Source: Planctomycetaceae bacterium
GTDB lineage: Bacteria; Planctomycetota; Planctomycetia; Pirellulales; Pirellulaceae
Length of the DNA: 30,966 nucleotides
Direction of reading: 5' to 3'
Assembly: GCA_018658605.1 (NCBI GenBank)
Contig: JABHUV010000222.1
Location: forward strand, 1-30,966
Shown here in pieces: positions 16,674 through 23,771 of this stretch. Made by a program: the position numbers and the translations under genes. The notes beneath the pieces are model-generated. The model was not told where the DNA came from. It did no database searches and saw only the letters and a program-made list of their open reading frames with translations. How positions within the stretch are numbered: position 1 is the first letter of the stretch; each line of letters starts with the position of its first letter.

Positions 16674-17246
16674 TTAAGGTGTGGTGACAGTGGACGGTTT
16701 GTAAACAGTCCGGATGATCTGAAATCCGAGTCGTTTATATAAGCGTAGGGCACCGTTGTTTTGGGCAGTGACTTCTAGCATCGCCCGTGGAATGTCCAGT
16801 GATTTTAGATTGGATAATGTACGGTTGACAAGTGCAGTACCAAGTCCTTTGTGCCGATGGTCAGGTGTAACGGCAATGTTCTGAATCGCTCCACGGTTTT
16901 CAAGATCACGGAGTACTTGGATTGTGCCGACTGCGATCGGACTAGCGGCTTCATCAGGTTTAAACTCAACTAACCAAGTTGCTTCAGGGATAAAGTTATC
17001 TCGATTGGTGATTTGAGTCATCAGGCGATAACACCCTTCGTATTCACTGAGGCTGGGAAACACGTGCGCGTCAATTTCAAGCTCAAAGGTCTGGAATTTG
17101 ACCCTCGCGTGTCTTGCGAGATCTTCCTCATCCCACTTCAGAAATTGGTATTGGGGTGCCAGAGACCCAACGACTTCATCCTCACCGGACGACCAAGTGG
17201 CGAGGTCGAGTTCCATTTGAAATCGCTTGAAATAGGTGAGGGTCAT
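16674..17246 (-). CDS. GNAT-family N-acetyltransferase
   Basis: A 190-residue cytoplasmic acetyltransferase. The second half (about 75-190) has the GNAT core: the strand pair ATWLVEF and IAVGTIQVL, then IQNIAVTPDHRHKGLGTALV, which contains the acetyl-CoA pyrophosphate-binding R/Q-x-x-G-x-G/A pattern, and the C-terminal NNGALRLYKRLGF segment typical of RimI-like enzymes. The N-terminal 75 residues are less conserved. ATG 17246 is used; Met11 is an alternative start. It lies 42 nt upstream of the M16 pair on the same strand and is probably co-transcribed. The acceptor (protein N-terminus, small amine or other) cannot be told. Confidence 0.88.
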   Translation of the reverse strand: MTLTYFKRFQMELDLATWSSGEDEVVGSLAPQYQFLKWDEEDLARHARVKFQTFELEIDAHVFPSLSEYEGCYRLMTQITNRDNFIPEATWLVEFKPDEAASPIAVGTIQVLRDLENRGAIQNIAVTPDHRHKGLGTALVNRTLSNLKSLDIPRAMLEVTAQNNGALRLYKRLGFQIIRTVYKPSTVTTP

Positions 17247-17552
17247 GTTCTTTTAGCTTTAGGTAGCATGCCGACGGGAAAGCGATAAGATCGATTGAAT
17301 ATGTGTTTGGTTAAATAGTTATCCTATGTTTGGTGGTGATTGTCGTCAATGTAGTGGATAAGAGCGAGAGGGTGTGCAACGCATTGTTTCGAGGCTTGTG
17401 ACAATTGCCCTTCGGCCTCGCGCAGACTATTCATGCAAAATTTACTCATCAAAAAATACGTTTTGGTGAGTAAAATAAGTGTGATTGAAAGCTGCGTGCC
17501 GCTGATAAAGGAAACAGTGCATCCAACGGGCTAAATTGCTATGGCCGGATAA
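17247..17552. other. Intergenic region between divergent genes, carrying an operator-like inverted repeat
   Basis: Divergent promoter region between the GNAT gene (minus) and the outer-membrane barrel gene (plus). Apart from the inverted repeat at 17441-17474, listed separately, I see no coding potential, RNA gene or convincing -35/-10 pair. Confidence 0.5.
17441..17474. promoter_or_regulatory. Operator-like inverted repeat upstream of the outer-membrane barrel gene
   Basis: TTTACTCATCAAAA (17441-17454) and TTTTGGTGAGTAAA (17461-17474) form a 14-bp inverted repeat with one mismatch and a 6-bp spacer. Read outward from the centre, each arm fits TTTTGRTKARTMAAA, the same pattern as the two palindromes in the metal-transporter promoter at 18597-18678. 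That suggests a shared regulator. It lies 78 nt upstream of the gene start, a good position for control of that promoter. Confidence 0.55.
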
Positions 17553-18461
17553 GTGAGAAGCAATACCAATCGACGTATAGGAATAGATACTGTGTTGTCG
17601 CTACAAATAAAACATCGAGCTTGTGTAGTTGTCTGCCTCTTCGTGGTAGCACCGTTGTCCGCTCAAGACATTAAGAGACAAGGGACACTATTTAATTGGG
17701 CAGGGAGTGACGCTGTAGGTGGCGCCGCCTCTATGAGTGAAGGACTTATTGGTGATCGCCCAGATTTCATCGAAGCCAGCACAACGGTTGGTTTGGGCGT
17801 TAAGCAAATCGAAATGGGTTACACTTATTCCTTTGATAACGATGGTGCGACTCAAGCTCGTGGGCATTCAAACCCAGAGATGCTGTGGCGGTTAGGTTTC
17901 TATGCCGAATGGTTGGAAATGCGGATTGGCTATAACTTTAGCGAGTCCAGAGAACGCACTGGTGGTGTTGATGCAAACACTCGCGGGGGTGAAGATCTCT
18001 ATCTTGGCTTTAAATTCGCTTTAACTCCGCAAGATGGTGTATTGCCGGAAACTGCGATGTTGTTACAAGCGACTGTTCCTACCGGTGATGACTCTGTTTC
18101 AGCGGGTGAAACTCTTCCAGCGATCACTTATATCTATGCGTGGGAACTCAACGAAAAATGGGCACTCGCCGGTCAGACTCAGCTTGGTCGTGCAATTGAT
18201 GAATCGACAAGTCGCTCCTATACCGAATTCTCACAAGCGATGGGTCTTGCTCGAACTTTCAACGACAAGCTCGGTGGCTACTTTGAGTGGTTTTGTATGA
18301 TTCCAGATGGAGCGGACGATGCTCCCCGTGAACACTACATGGACGGAGGATTTGCTTACCAAGTGAATAACAACTTGCAGTTTGACGTGCGAGTGGGGTT
18401 TGGAGTGAGCGATTCAGCCGACGATTACTTCGCGGGTCTGGGCGTTATCTATCGCTATTAA
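17553..18461 (+). CDS. Putative outer-membrane beta-barrel transporter (Phenol_MetA_deg-like)
   Basis: A 302-residue predicted outer-membrane protein. The N-terminus has a signal peptide with hydrophobic core CVVVCLFVVAPLSAQ. The mature part begins with LIGDRPDFIEASTTVGLGVKQIEMGYTYSFD, the typical opening of the barrel family annotated as phenol-degradation MetA-pathway transporters, and continues with alternating strands (LEMRIGYNFSES, DLYLGFKFALTPQDG, ALAGQTQLG) to a C-terminal aromatic residue (VIYRY). The GTG start at 17553 follows a stop in the same frame; GTG 17592 or TTG 17595 would give a shorter, more standard signal peptide. No aromatic-degradation gene is nearby. The metal importer operon lies downstream and a similar operator motif precedes both, so a role in metal passage across the outer membrane is a reasonable inference, not a demonstration. 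Confidence 0.72.
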   Translation: MRSNTNRRIGIDTVLSLQIKHRACVVVCLFVVAPLSAQDIKRQGTLFNWAGSDAVGGAASMSEGLIGDRPDFIEASTTVGLGVKQIEMGYTYSFDNDGATQARGHSNPEMLWRLGFYAEWLEMRIGYNFSESRERTGGVDANTRGGEDLYLGFKFALTPQDGVLPETAMLLQATVPTGDDSVSAGETLPAITYIYAWELNEKWALAGQTQLGRAIDESTSRSYTEFSQAMGLARTFNDKLGGYFEWFCMIPDGADDAPREHYMDGGFAYQVNNNLQFDVRVGFGVSDSADDYFAGLGVIYRY

Positions 18462-18522
18462 TAGATAAACAATAATGATGCCGTTAGTTTACATAACCGC
18501 TGCCGTGTAAGCTGACCGCGCC

Positions 18523-18560
18523 GATTTCGCTCACGATACTTGTGGATGCTTTGCGAAATC
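18523..18560. other. 8-bp inverted repeat downstream of the barrel gene
   Basis: GATTTCGC (18523-18530) and GCGAAATC (18553-18560) form a perfect inverted repeat around a 22-nt loop. There is no T tract. It could be a weak terminator or an RNA-stabilising hairpin for the upstream gene, or incidental. Confidence 0.3.
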
Positions 18561-18596
18561 AGTCAACGCCGCTTGATTATTACATTTAGCAAAAAG

Positions 18597-18610
18597 TTTG
18601 GTTAATCAAA
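18597..18610. promoter_or_regulatory. Upstream palindromic operator candidate
   Basis: TTTGGTTAATCAAA is a 14-bp palindrome with one mismatched pair. It ends 7 bp before the -35 box of the metal-transporter promoter and shares its core (RTTAATCAAA) with the perfect palindrome at 18661-18678. The two centres are 66 bp apart. Confidence 0.62.
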
Positions 18611-18617
18611 AAAGGCG

Positions 18618-18647
18618 TTGACACTACTAATCACACCTAACTATATT
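18618..18647 (+). promoter_or_regulatory. Sigma70-type promoter of the metal ABC transporter operon
   Basis: A perfect -35 TTGACA (18618-18623) and a near-consensus -10 TATATT (18642-18647) are separated by 18 bp. Transcription should begin near 18654, which places one palindrome just upstream of the -35 and the other just after the start site. This is the strongest promoter I can see in the window. Confidence 0.75.
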
Positions 18648-18660
18648 AAGGGTAAAGGAC

Positions 18661-18678
18661 TTTTTGATTAATCAAAAA
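18661..18678. promoter_or_regulatory. Perfect 18-bp palindromic operator candidate
   Basis: TTTTTGATTAATCAAAAA is a perfect palindrome lying just downstream of the predicted transcription start, in the 5' leader of the operon. A protein bound here would block transcription initiation or early elongation. The size and symmetry suit a dimeric winged-helix repressor of the DtxR/MntR or Fur class. Confidence 0.7.
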
Positions 18679-18724
18679 ATACCTCGGTTACTCGTGCAGT
18701 TTCCCTCTTACAAGGTGTGTTCCG

Positions 18725-19633
18725 ATGTTGAGACGTGATCTATTCGTTGTGCTTTTCGTACTTATGACGGTGTTTAATGTTGCCGTAGGGCAGGATAGCG
18801 AAACTAAGAAGCTTATTGCGACCTGTAGCACAACTCAAGTTGCGGACTTTACTCGCGAGATCGTAGGAGATCGTTGGGAAGTTCGCTGTATTCTGGCTCC
18901 GGGACAAGACCCACATACGTATGAAACCAAGCCAGGAGACACAAAAATGGTCGCCGATGCTGATCTCATCGTACGCAACGGATGGCATTTGGAGGGGCAT
19001 GAATGGATGCTAAACTTGGCCAAGGATGCCAACAAGCCTGTCGTGACTTGTGTTGACGGCGTGAAATCGTTGATGTTGCAAGAAGGCGGCATCGAAGTAC
19101 AAGACCCCCATGCGTGGTTGTCACCAATTAACGCAGCGATTTATGTTCGCAACATAGTAAAGGGTGTTTCGCAGATAGATCTTGAACATCGCGTCGAGTA
19201 TGAAGTCCGCGGAGAACTGTATATCGCTCAACTACGCACACTTCATTTATGGATACAACGAGAACTTAATAAGATCCCTCGCTCACAGAGAGTTTTAATC
19301 AGCCATCACGACGCTTTCAGGTACTTTTGTGCGTTGTATGGCTTTGTGGGTGTATCGCCGGGCGGCTGGAGTACTGGTGATGAAATTGGTGCAGGAATTA
19401 CCGCTGAGCGACGACAGAAAGTGGTCGATTCAATTCGCTCCTATAACGTCAAGGCGATCTTCGTGGAAACAACGATAAACCCAAAATTGGTACGACAAAT
19501 AGCAGCGGATGCTGGGGTCACCGTTGCCGGTTCGTTGTACGCGGATTCGATGGGCCGTCCCGATACTGCTGCCGAATCTTATCTCGGAATGATGCGAGAG
19601 AATGTCATACTGATTATAAATGGTCTCAGGTAG
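18725..19633 (+). CDS. TroA-type metal ABC transporter substrate-binding protein (Mn/Zn/Fe)
   Basis: A 302-residue periplasmic metal-binding protein (ZnuA/TroA/PsaA family). A signal peptide spans residues 1-22 (cleavage near VAVGQ). The four expected metal ligands can be placed: His64 in APGQDPHTYE, His129 in VQDPHAWLSP, His195 in SHHDAFRYF and Asp274 in LYADSMG. This His-His-His-Asp set matches TroA of Treponema, which carries Mn and Zn; the long His-rich loop typical of ZnuA zinc proteins is absent. ATG 18725 has a good Shine-Dalgarno AAGGTG at 18712-18717, 7 nt upstream. It is the first gene of the operon behind the palindrome-flanked promoter, followed by a small membrane protein, the ATPase and the permease. 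Confidence 0.94.
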   Translation: MLRRDLFVVLFVLMTVFNVAVGQDSETKKLIATCSTTQVADFTREIVGDRWEVRCILAPGQDPHTYETKPGDTKMVADADLIVRNGWHLEGHEWMLNLAKDANKPVVTCVDGVKSLMLQEGGIEVQDPHAWLSPINAAIYVRNIVKGVSQIDLEHRVEYEVRGELYIAQLRTLHLWIQRELNKIPRSQRVLISHHDAFRYFCALYGFVGVSPGGWSTGDEIGAGITAERRQKVVDSIRSYNVKAIFVETTINPKLVRQIAADAGVTVAGSLYADSMGRPDTAAESYLGMMRENVILIINGLR

Positions 19634-19637
19634 TCGC

Positions 19638-20192
19638 ATGATTGCCATTATTGATTCGTTACCTAGACGTCCTCTATTAGTGCTGTTAATGTCGGCCGCG
19701 GTTTGGGGAAGCTTAACGTCATTTCAGAAATTTCGGGCTTCGCTTCCGACACCGGAGGCCGTTGAGAATGAGCGTGCGGCTTCTCAAAGCGTGTATGCTA
19801 TCGCGATTACGCTGACGTTCGATGCCCAAGGGGACGCATTCAGTCCCCTAGCGTTACGAATCTCCCTCGACGGAGTCGAAGAACCACTATTTGAATCAAA
19901 TACGATCGTTCGAGCGGGCGTGCCGGTTTTAATCTCACCAGTAGCGGGCATTAAAGTTGGAGTTAACGAACTACTGTTCGAGGTTGGTAGTGGGACAGAT
20001 TTCACGGCAGCATCGCTGCACCAGATTGCTCATGCGATTCGAATCCAAGTGCAGGCTAACGAAGAGGTCATCGCAGAACGAACTCTATGGTCGGAACCGG
20101 GCAATACGATTAGCGGGGTAATTGTCATTGATGTGCCGGAGAATACTACTGCGAGTGCAGTGGCGGCAGAACATGAAGGGCAGCGACACTAG
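19638..20192 (+). CDS. Small membrane-anchored protein within the metal transporter operon, function unknown
   Basis: I do not recognise this protein. From ATG 19638 it is 184 residues: a short basic N-terminus (LPRRP), one transmembrane segment (about residues 12-28, LLVLLMSAAVWG), a Ser/Thr/Glu linker, and a beta-rich domain of about 120 residues (SVYAIAITLTFDAQG through VIVIDVPEN) that should lie outside the inner membrane. No cysteine or His-rich metal site is obvious. An alternative ATG at 19620 overlaps the binding-protein gene by 14 nt; 19638 is preferred because a CAGG lies about 8 nt upstream. The ATPase gene starts 1 nt after its stop codon. Its place between binding protein and ATPase suggests an accessory role in uptake or envelope anchoring. 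Confidence 0.72.
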   Translation: MIAIIDSLPRRPLLVLLMSAAVWGSLTSFQKFRASLPTPEAVENERAASQSVYAIAITLTFDAQGDAFSPLALRISLDGVEEPLFESNTIVRAGVPVLISPVAGIKVGVNELLFEVGSGTDFTAASLHQIAHAIRIQVQANEEVIAERTLWSEPGNTISGVIVIDVPENTTASAVAAEHEGQRH

Positions 20193-20193
20193 G

Positions 20194-21015
20194 ATGAGCA
20201 TTTCCAAAAAAACCAATCACCTTGATACCAAGTCTCAAATCCCTGCGATCGAAGTACGTAACTTGACGGTCAGTTATGGTCCAGTACCCGCTTTGCTTGA
20301 CGTTTCGCTGTCGGTCGCCCCAGGACAATTAGTCGGTGTTATTGGCCCTAACGGTTCGGGTAAATCAACGTTACTGAAGTCATTGTTGGGATTTGTTAAA
20401 CCCGACTTTGGTGATGTCGAACTTCTTGGAGAAGATGCTGATAAAGCCAAGGGCCGCGTGGCCTACGTACCTCAGCGAGGAAGTGTAGACTGGGATTTTC
20501 CAGTCACGGTTGGCGAAGTTGCGTTGATGGGGCGTTATGGCAAACAACCGTGGTGGCGAGATATGTCAGCGGAGGATCGTGAGCTTGCCGATTACGCGCT
20601 TGAACAAGTTCGCATGTCAGAATTTCGCAACCGCCAAATTGGCCAACTGTCTGGCGGTCAGCAACAACGTGTCTTTATGGCAAGAGCGATTGCGCAAGGT
20701 AGTGAGATATTATTACTTGACGAACCGTTTGCGGGAGTCGATGCTGCCACGGAACGAGCAATCCTTGATGTTTTAGAGACGACACGTGAGGCGGGCAGGA
20801 CTTTGGTCGTCGTCCACCATGATCTAACAACGGCCCACGAATATTTTGATTCGTTGATATTGCTTAAACAACGTTTGTACGCTCACGGTACACCTGAGCA
20901 GGTCCTGCACGCTGAACTGCTTAGCGAAGTCTACGAGGGTAAACTGAGAGTGTTCACTCATCTGCCGGTCGCGGGACAATCAGAGGCTGGTCAGCGAGGT
21001 ACACCCAATGAATAG
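20194..21015 (+). CDS. Metal ABC transporter ATP-binding protein (TroB/MntB/ZnuC type)
   Basis: A 273-residue ABC ATPase that powers metal import. Motifs: Walker A GPNGSGKST (51-59), Q-loop within YVPQRGSVDWDFPVTV (91-106), signature LSGGQQQRV (152-160), Walker B ILLLDEP (172-178), D-loop GVD and the H-loop His209 in VVHHD. The PQR-x-x-VDW-x-FP sequence after the Q-loop is characteristic of Mn/Zn/Fe (TroB/MntB/ZnuC-like) ATPases. The open frame runs back to 20122, but ATG 20194, one base after the preceding stop, gives the normal N-terminus; ATG 20173 is also possible. Its last 8 bases overlap the permease start, so the two are coupled. Confidence 0.95.
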   Translation: MSISKKTNHLDTKSQIPAIEVRNLTVSYGPVPALLDVSLSVAPGQLVGVIGPNGSGKSTLLKSLLGFVKPDFGDVELLGEDADKAKGRVAYVPQRGSVDWDFPVTVGEVALMGRYGKQPWWRDMSAEDRELADYALEQVRMSEFRNRQIGQLSGGQQQRVFMARAIAQGSEILLLDEPFAGVDAATERAILDVLETTREAGRTLVVVHHDLTTAHEYFDSLILLKQRLYAHGTPEQVLHAELLSEVYEGKLRVFTHLPVAGQSEAGQRGTPNE

Positions 21016-22540
21016 CGTCTATCAGTGGTTGGTCGAAGTTCATCAAGCGAATCCGTATTTGATCAAAGCATTACTTACCGGCTTGTTAGTAACGACGGTA
21101 TGCAGCGTGATCGGTTGTTACATCGTACTCAGACGGACATCGTTTCTGGCTGATGCTCTATCGCATTCGATGCTGGCGGGTGTCGTAGGCGGATACCTTG
21201 TGATGAAAATTCTATTCAACGAAGAAGCACATGCATTGGGCATGCTTGTGGGTTCTATAATCTCTGGTGTTTTTACGGTCGCAATTATTGGATTCGTTTC
21301 ACGCAAGTCGCGTGTCAAGGACGATGCAGTGATCGGCGTTATGTACACCGGAATATTTGCTTTAGGAGGCGTGCTCGCTTCTCGGTTTAGTGAATATGTC
21401 CATGTCGACGTTTATCATTTCGTGATTGGGTCGATTTTGGGTGTTAGTGATAGTGATCTTAAAATGATGGCAGTGGTCACGATTGTTGTCTTGACCTTCG
21501 TGATTTTGGCATTTCGGCAATTGCAGTTAATCTCATTTGACCGTGTCATGGCCGCTTCGATCGGTGTCAATGTCGTATTACTCGATTATATGCTAACCAC
21601 TTGTACAGCGATGGTTGTTGTCACTGGTGTACAGGTTGTGGGAATTATCCAAGTAGTGGGCCTGTTGATTGCACCCGGTGCCACAGCTTATTTATTGTGC
21701 GACCGTCTTAAAAACATGATATGGGTGGCAATTCTGTTTGGCTGGAATGGTTTTTTGGTTGGCTATTTTCTTTCGGAACAACTCAATGTCTCTCCCGGCG
21801 GGATGATTGTTGTCGTTGCCACTGCCCAGTTCCTGCTGGTGTTTTTGGTTGCACCACGCTATGGACTACTTGCTGGATTGCAACGGCGTTGGCGCGCGAT
21901 CCCACAGCAACTCATTGAAGACATTTTGGGAGTGATATTGCGTTCACAAGGAGAACAAGCGACCGTTGGGGGGATTGCTCAACGGATCGAGTACCGAGTC
22001 GAACGCGTCCGTAAAGCGGTTCAAAGTTTGACGCGACAGGAAATGTTACTAATCGACGACGACATCATTTCACTCACGGATGAAGGTCGACGGCACGCTC
22101 GGCGTTTGTTACGAGCACACCGTTTGTGGGAAAGTTATTTACAGCATTTAGGTGTAGCCGAAGATGAATTACATGATCGGGCGCATGTGTTGGAGCATGT
22201 ACACGATGAAGATGCGGTGGATTATCTAGATGACAAGTTAGGCCATCCGTTGTTTGATCCACACGGTGCCGAAATCCCTGAGGATTTTGTGCATCTTGTA
22301 CCGGGAGAGGAAGTGCGTGTTGCTATTTTACGTGAAGACCACCGGGGGGAAATTGTGCGAGTGCTTGGGGCGAATGCTGGCGGACTAGAGGTTGGAATGC
22401 AGATTGTTGTGGGCCCACGCGAAGATGATTCTCAAATGTGGGTTGTCACGGTGATGGATCAAAATTCAATACAAGGTGTAGTGCGATTGAGTCATGCTCA
22501 GGCTGATTCGGTAATTGTAAGACTGCAACCGAGTGATTAA
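21008..22540 (+). CDS. Metal ABC transporter permease fused to a DtxR/MntR-type metalloregulator
   Basis: A 510-residue fusion. Residues 1-290 form an ABC-3 type permease (TroC/MntB/ZnuB-like) with about eight membrane helices, RRTSFLADALSHSMLAGV near the start, and VVGIIQVVGLLIAPGATAYLL in the sixth or seventh helix. After the APRYGLLAGLQRRW segment, whose Arg residues suggest a cytoplasmic side, comes a full DtxR-like module: a winged helix (about 303-370, recognition helix around RVERVRKAVQSL), a metal-binding dimerisation domain (371-425: AHRLWE, then H389-D-R-A-H393-V-L-E396-H397), and an SH3/FeoA-like domain (430-508). Normal TroC permeases end near residue 290-300. Candidate metal ligands are Asp305, His371, Glu375, His389, His393, Glu396 and His397, aligned by eye with DtxR and MntR. 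ATG 21008 overlaps the ATPase gene by 8 nt. Confidence 0.93.
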   Translation: MNSVYQWLVEVHQANPYLIKALLTGLLVTTVCSVIGCYIVLRRTSFLADALSHSMLAGVVGGYLVMKILFNEEAHALGMLVGSIISGVFTVAIIGFVSRKSRVKDDAVIGVMYTGIFALGGVLASRFSEYVHVDVYHFVIGSILGVSDSDLKMMAVVTIVVLTFVILAFRQLQLISFDRVMAASIGVNVVLLDYMLTTCTAMVVVTGVQVVGIIQVVGLLIAPGATAYLLCDRLKNMIWVAILFGWNGFLVGYFLSEQLNVSPGGMIVVVATAQFLLVFLVAPRYGLLAGLQRRWRAIPQQLIEDILGVILRSQGEQATVGGIAQRIEYRVERVRKAVQSLTRQEMLLIDDDIISLTDEGRRHARRLLRAHRLWESYLQHLGVAEDELHDRAHVLEHVHDEDAVDYLDDKLGHPLFDPHGAEIPEDFVHLVPGEEVRVAILREDHRGEIVRVLGANAGGLEVGMQIVVGPREDDSQMWVVTVMDQNSIQGVVRLSHAQADSVIVRLQPSD

Positions 22541-22552
22541 CGAGCCGACTTG

Positions 22553-22792
22553 CTAGGATTGGATCTCATCGAATTCAGGCGGTTCTGATGACATCAGCAT
22601 TTCCAGCGCGATTTCTGCTTGGTCTGAGAGCACACGGAGTTTGAACCCGCCACTGAAAGATAAACCGGCAAAGGCGCCACCGCCATCATCTCCGTCGATG
22701 ATGACAAGCAGATCGCTGGTCCGCAAGAATTGAGCAGCTAGGTTCGCTTCGTGCGCTGTGGCAAATGCGGCAACGATGGTGGTGTCAGTCAT
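22553..22792 (-). CDS. DUF2007-type small protein (putative signal-transducing)
   Basis: A 79-residue soluble protein. The pattern TIVAAFATAHEANLAAQFLRTSDLLVIIDGDDGGG, then FKLRVLSDQAEIALEMLMSSE, matches the DUF2007 fold: a small alpha/beta domain with a beta-alpha-beta-beta-alpha-beta arrangement, proposed to be signal-transducing but without a settled function. It ends 12 nt from the convergent permease-regulator gene and starts 45 nt downstream of the nfo stop, so it is probably co-transcribed with nfo. Confidence 0.75.
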   Translation of the reverse strand: MTDTTIVAAFATAHEANLAAQFLRTSDLLVIIDGDDGGGAFAGLSFSGGFKLRVLSDQAEIALEMLMSSEPPEFDEIQS

Positions 22793-22837
22793 CGCTTGAC
22801 TCCTGGATGTTGTCTTGTCGGTTTAGGAGAACGTAAT

Positions 22838-23707
22838 CTATGTAGTGATTAGACCACGTAACGTTTTTAAATTGTATTGGTCCCAGGTTAATTGATCTGG
22901 GCAATTTGGGCGTTCGCCTTTGGCCGTTTCTAGGTACATCGGAATATTTGTAAAACGCGGATCGTTTAGTAGCAGGCGAAATGGATCGAGCCCCATTTCC
23001 CCTTCACCAATGTGTTCGTGACGATCTTTGCGACTACCTAATTCTCTCTTGCTATCGTTCAAATGAAAAGCGAATAGTCGTTCTAACCCGATGAGATGGT
23101 TGAATTGTTCCCATGTTTGATCATAAATAGAATCGTCTCGCAAATCATATCCAGCGGCGAACATATGGCAGGTATCCACGCAGATTCCAACTCGTTCAGA
23201 CGTTTGGCATTGCTGCAGCATTTCGGCGAGTTGTTCGAGTTGCCAGCCGAGATTTGATCCTTGCCCGGCAGTTGTCTCAAGCAGACACTTAGTCGTTATC
23301 TTAGGAAGTCGCTGGTGGACTTCATCGAGCGCGACCGCGATTCGGCGAATGCCCTCTGCGGCGGTGCTGGTTGTATAGGAACCCGGATGGACGACGACAT
23401 AAGGGATACCGAGAAGTTCAGCGCGTTGTAGTTCGATCACGAAAGCATCGATAGATTTTTCCCATAGTTCATCTTTGGGCGAGGCCATGTTAATCAAGTA
23501 GGAAGCGTGCGAGAGGGTGTGCTTGATCGCGTGCTTGGCAAGTTGAGTTTTAAAGAGGTTGACGTCTTCGTCGGAGATATCCTTGGCCCGCCATTGGTTG
23601 TTGTTTTTAGTAAACAATTGTACACACTGGCAGCCGGCAGCAGCACCGCTGTTGATTGATTTGTAGTATCCACCGGCCATGGACATATGAGCACCGAGTA
23701 TTGGCAT
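22838..23707 (-). CDS. nfo: Endonuclease IV (AP endonuclease)
   Basis: A 289-residue TIM-barrel enzyme of base-excision repair that cuts 5' of abasic sites and removes 3' blocking groups. The trinuclear Zn ligands of the E. coli enzyme can all be placed: His67 (TLSHASYL), His107 (VVVHPGS), Glu144 (LLETTAGQG), Asp178 and His181 (VDTCH), His215 (FAFHLNDSK), Asp228 and His230 (KDRHEHIGEG), and the late Glu in YLETAKG. The start MPILGAHMSMAGG is standard for the family, and the length is normal. Transcribed on the minus strand, followed by the DUF2007 gene. Confidence 0.97.
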   Translation of the reverse strand: MPILGAHMSMAGGYYKSINSGAAAGCQCVQLFTKNNNQWRAKDISDEDVNLFKTQLAKHAIKHTLSHASYLINMASPKDELWEKSIDAFVIELQRAELLGIPYVVVHPGSYTTSTAAEGIRRIAVALDEVHQRLPKITTKCLLETTAGQGSNLGWQLEQLAEMLQQCQTSERVGICVDTCHMFAAGYDLRDDSIYDQTWEQFNHLIGLERLFAFHLNDSKRELGSRKDRHEHIGEGEMGLDPFRLLLNDPRFTNIPMYLETAKGERPNCPDQLTWDQYNLKTLRGLITT

Positions 23708-23771
23708 AGTGATGATGTCGCCTTTGATATTAAAACTATTGTGAATAATGAATTTTGTGGGTACTGGGTCG

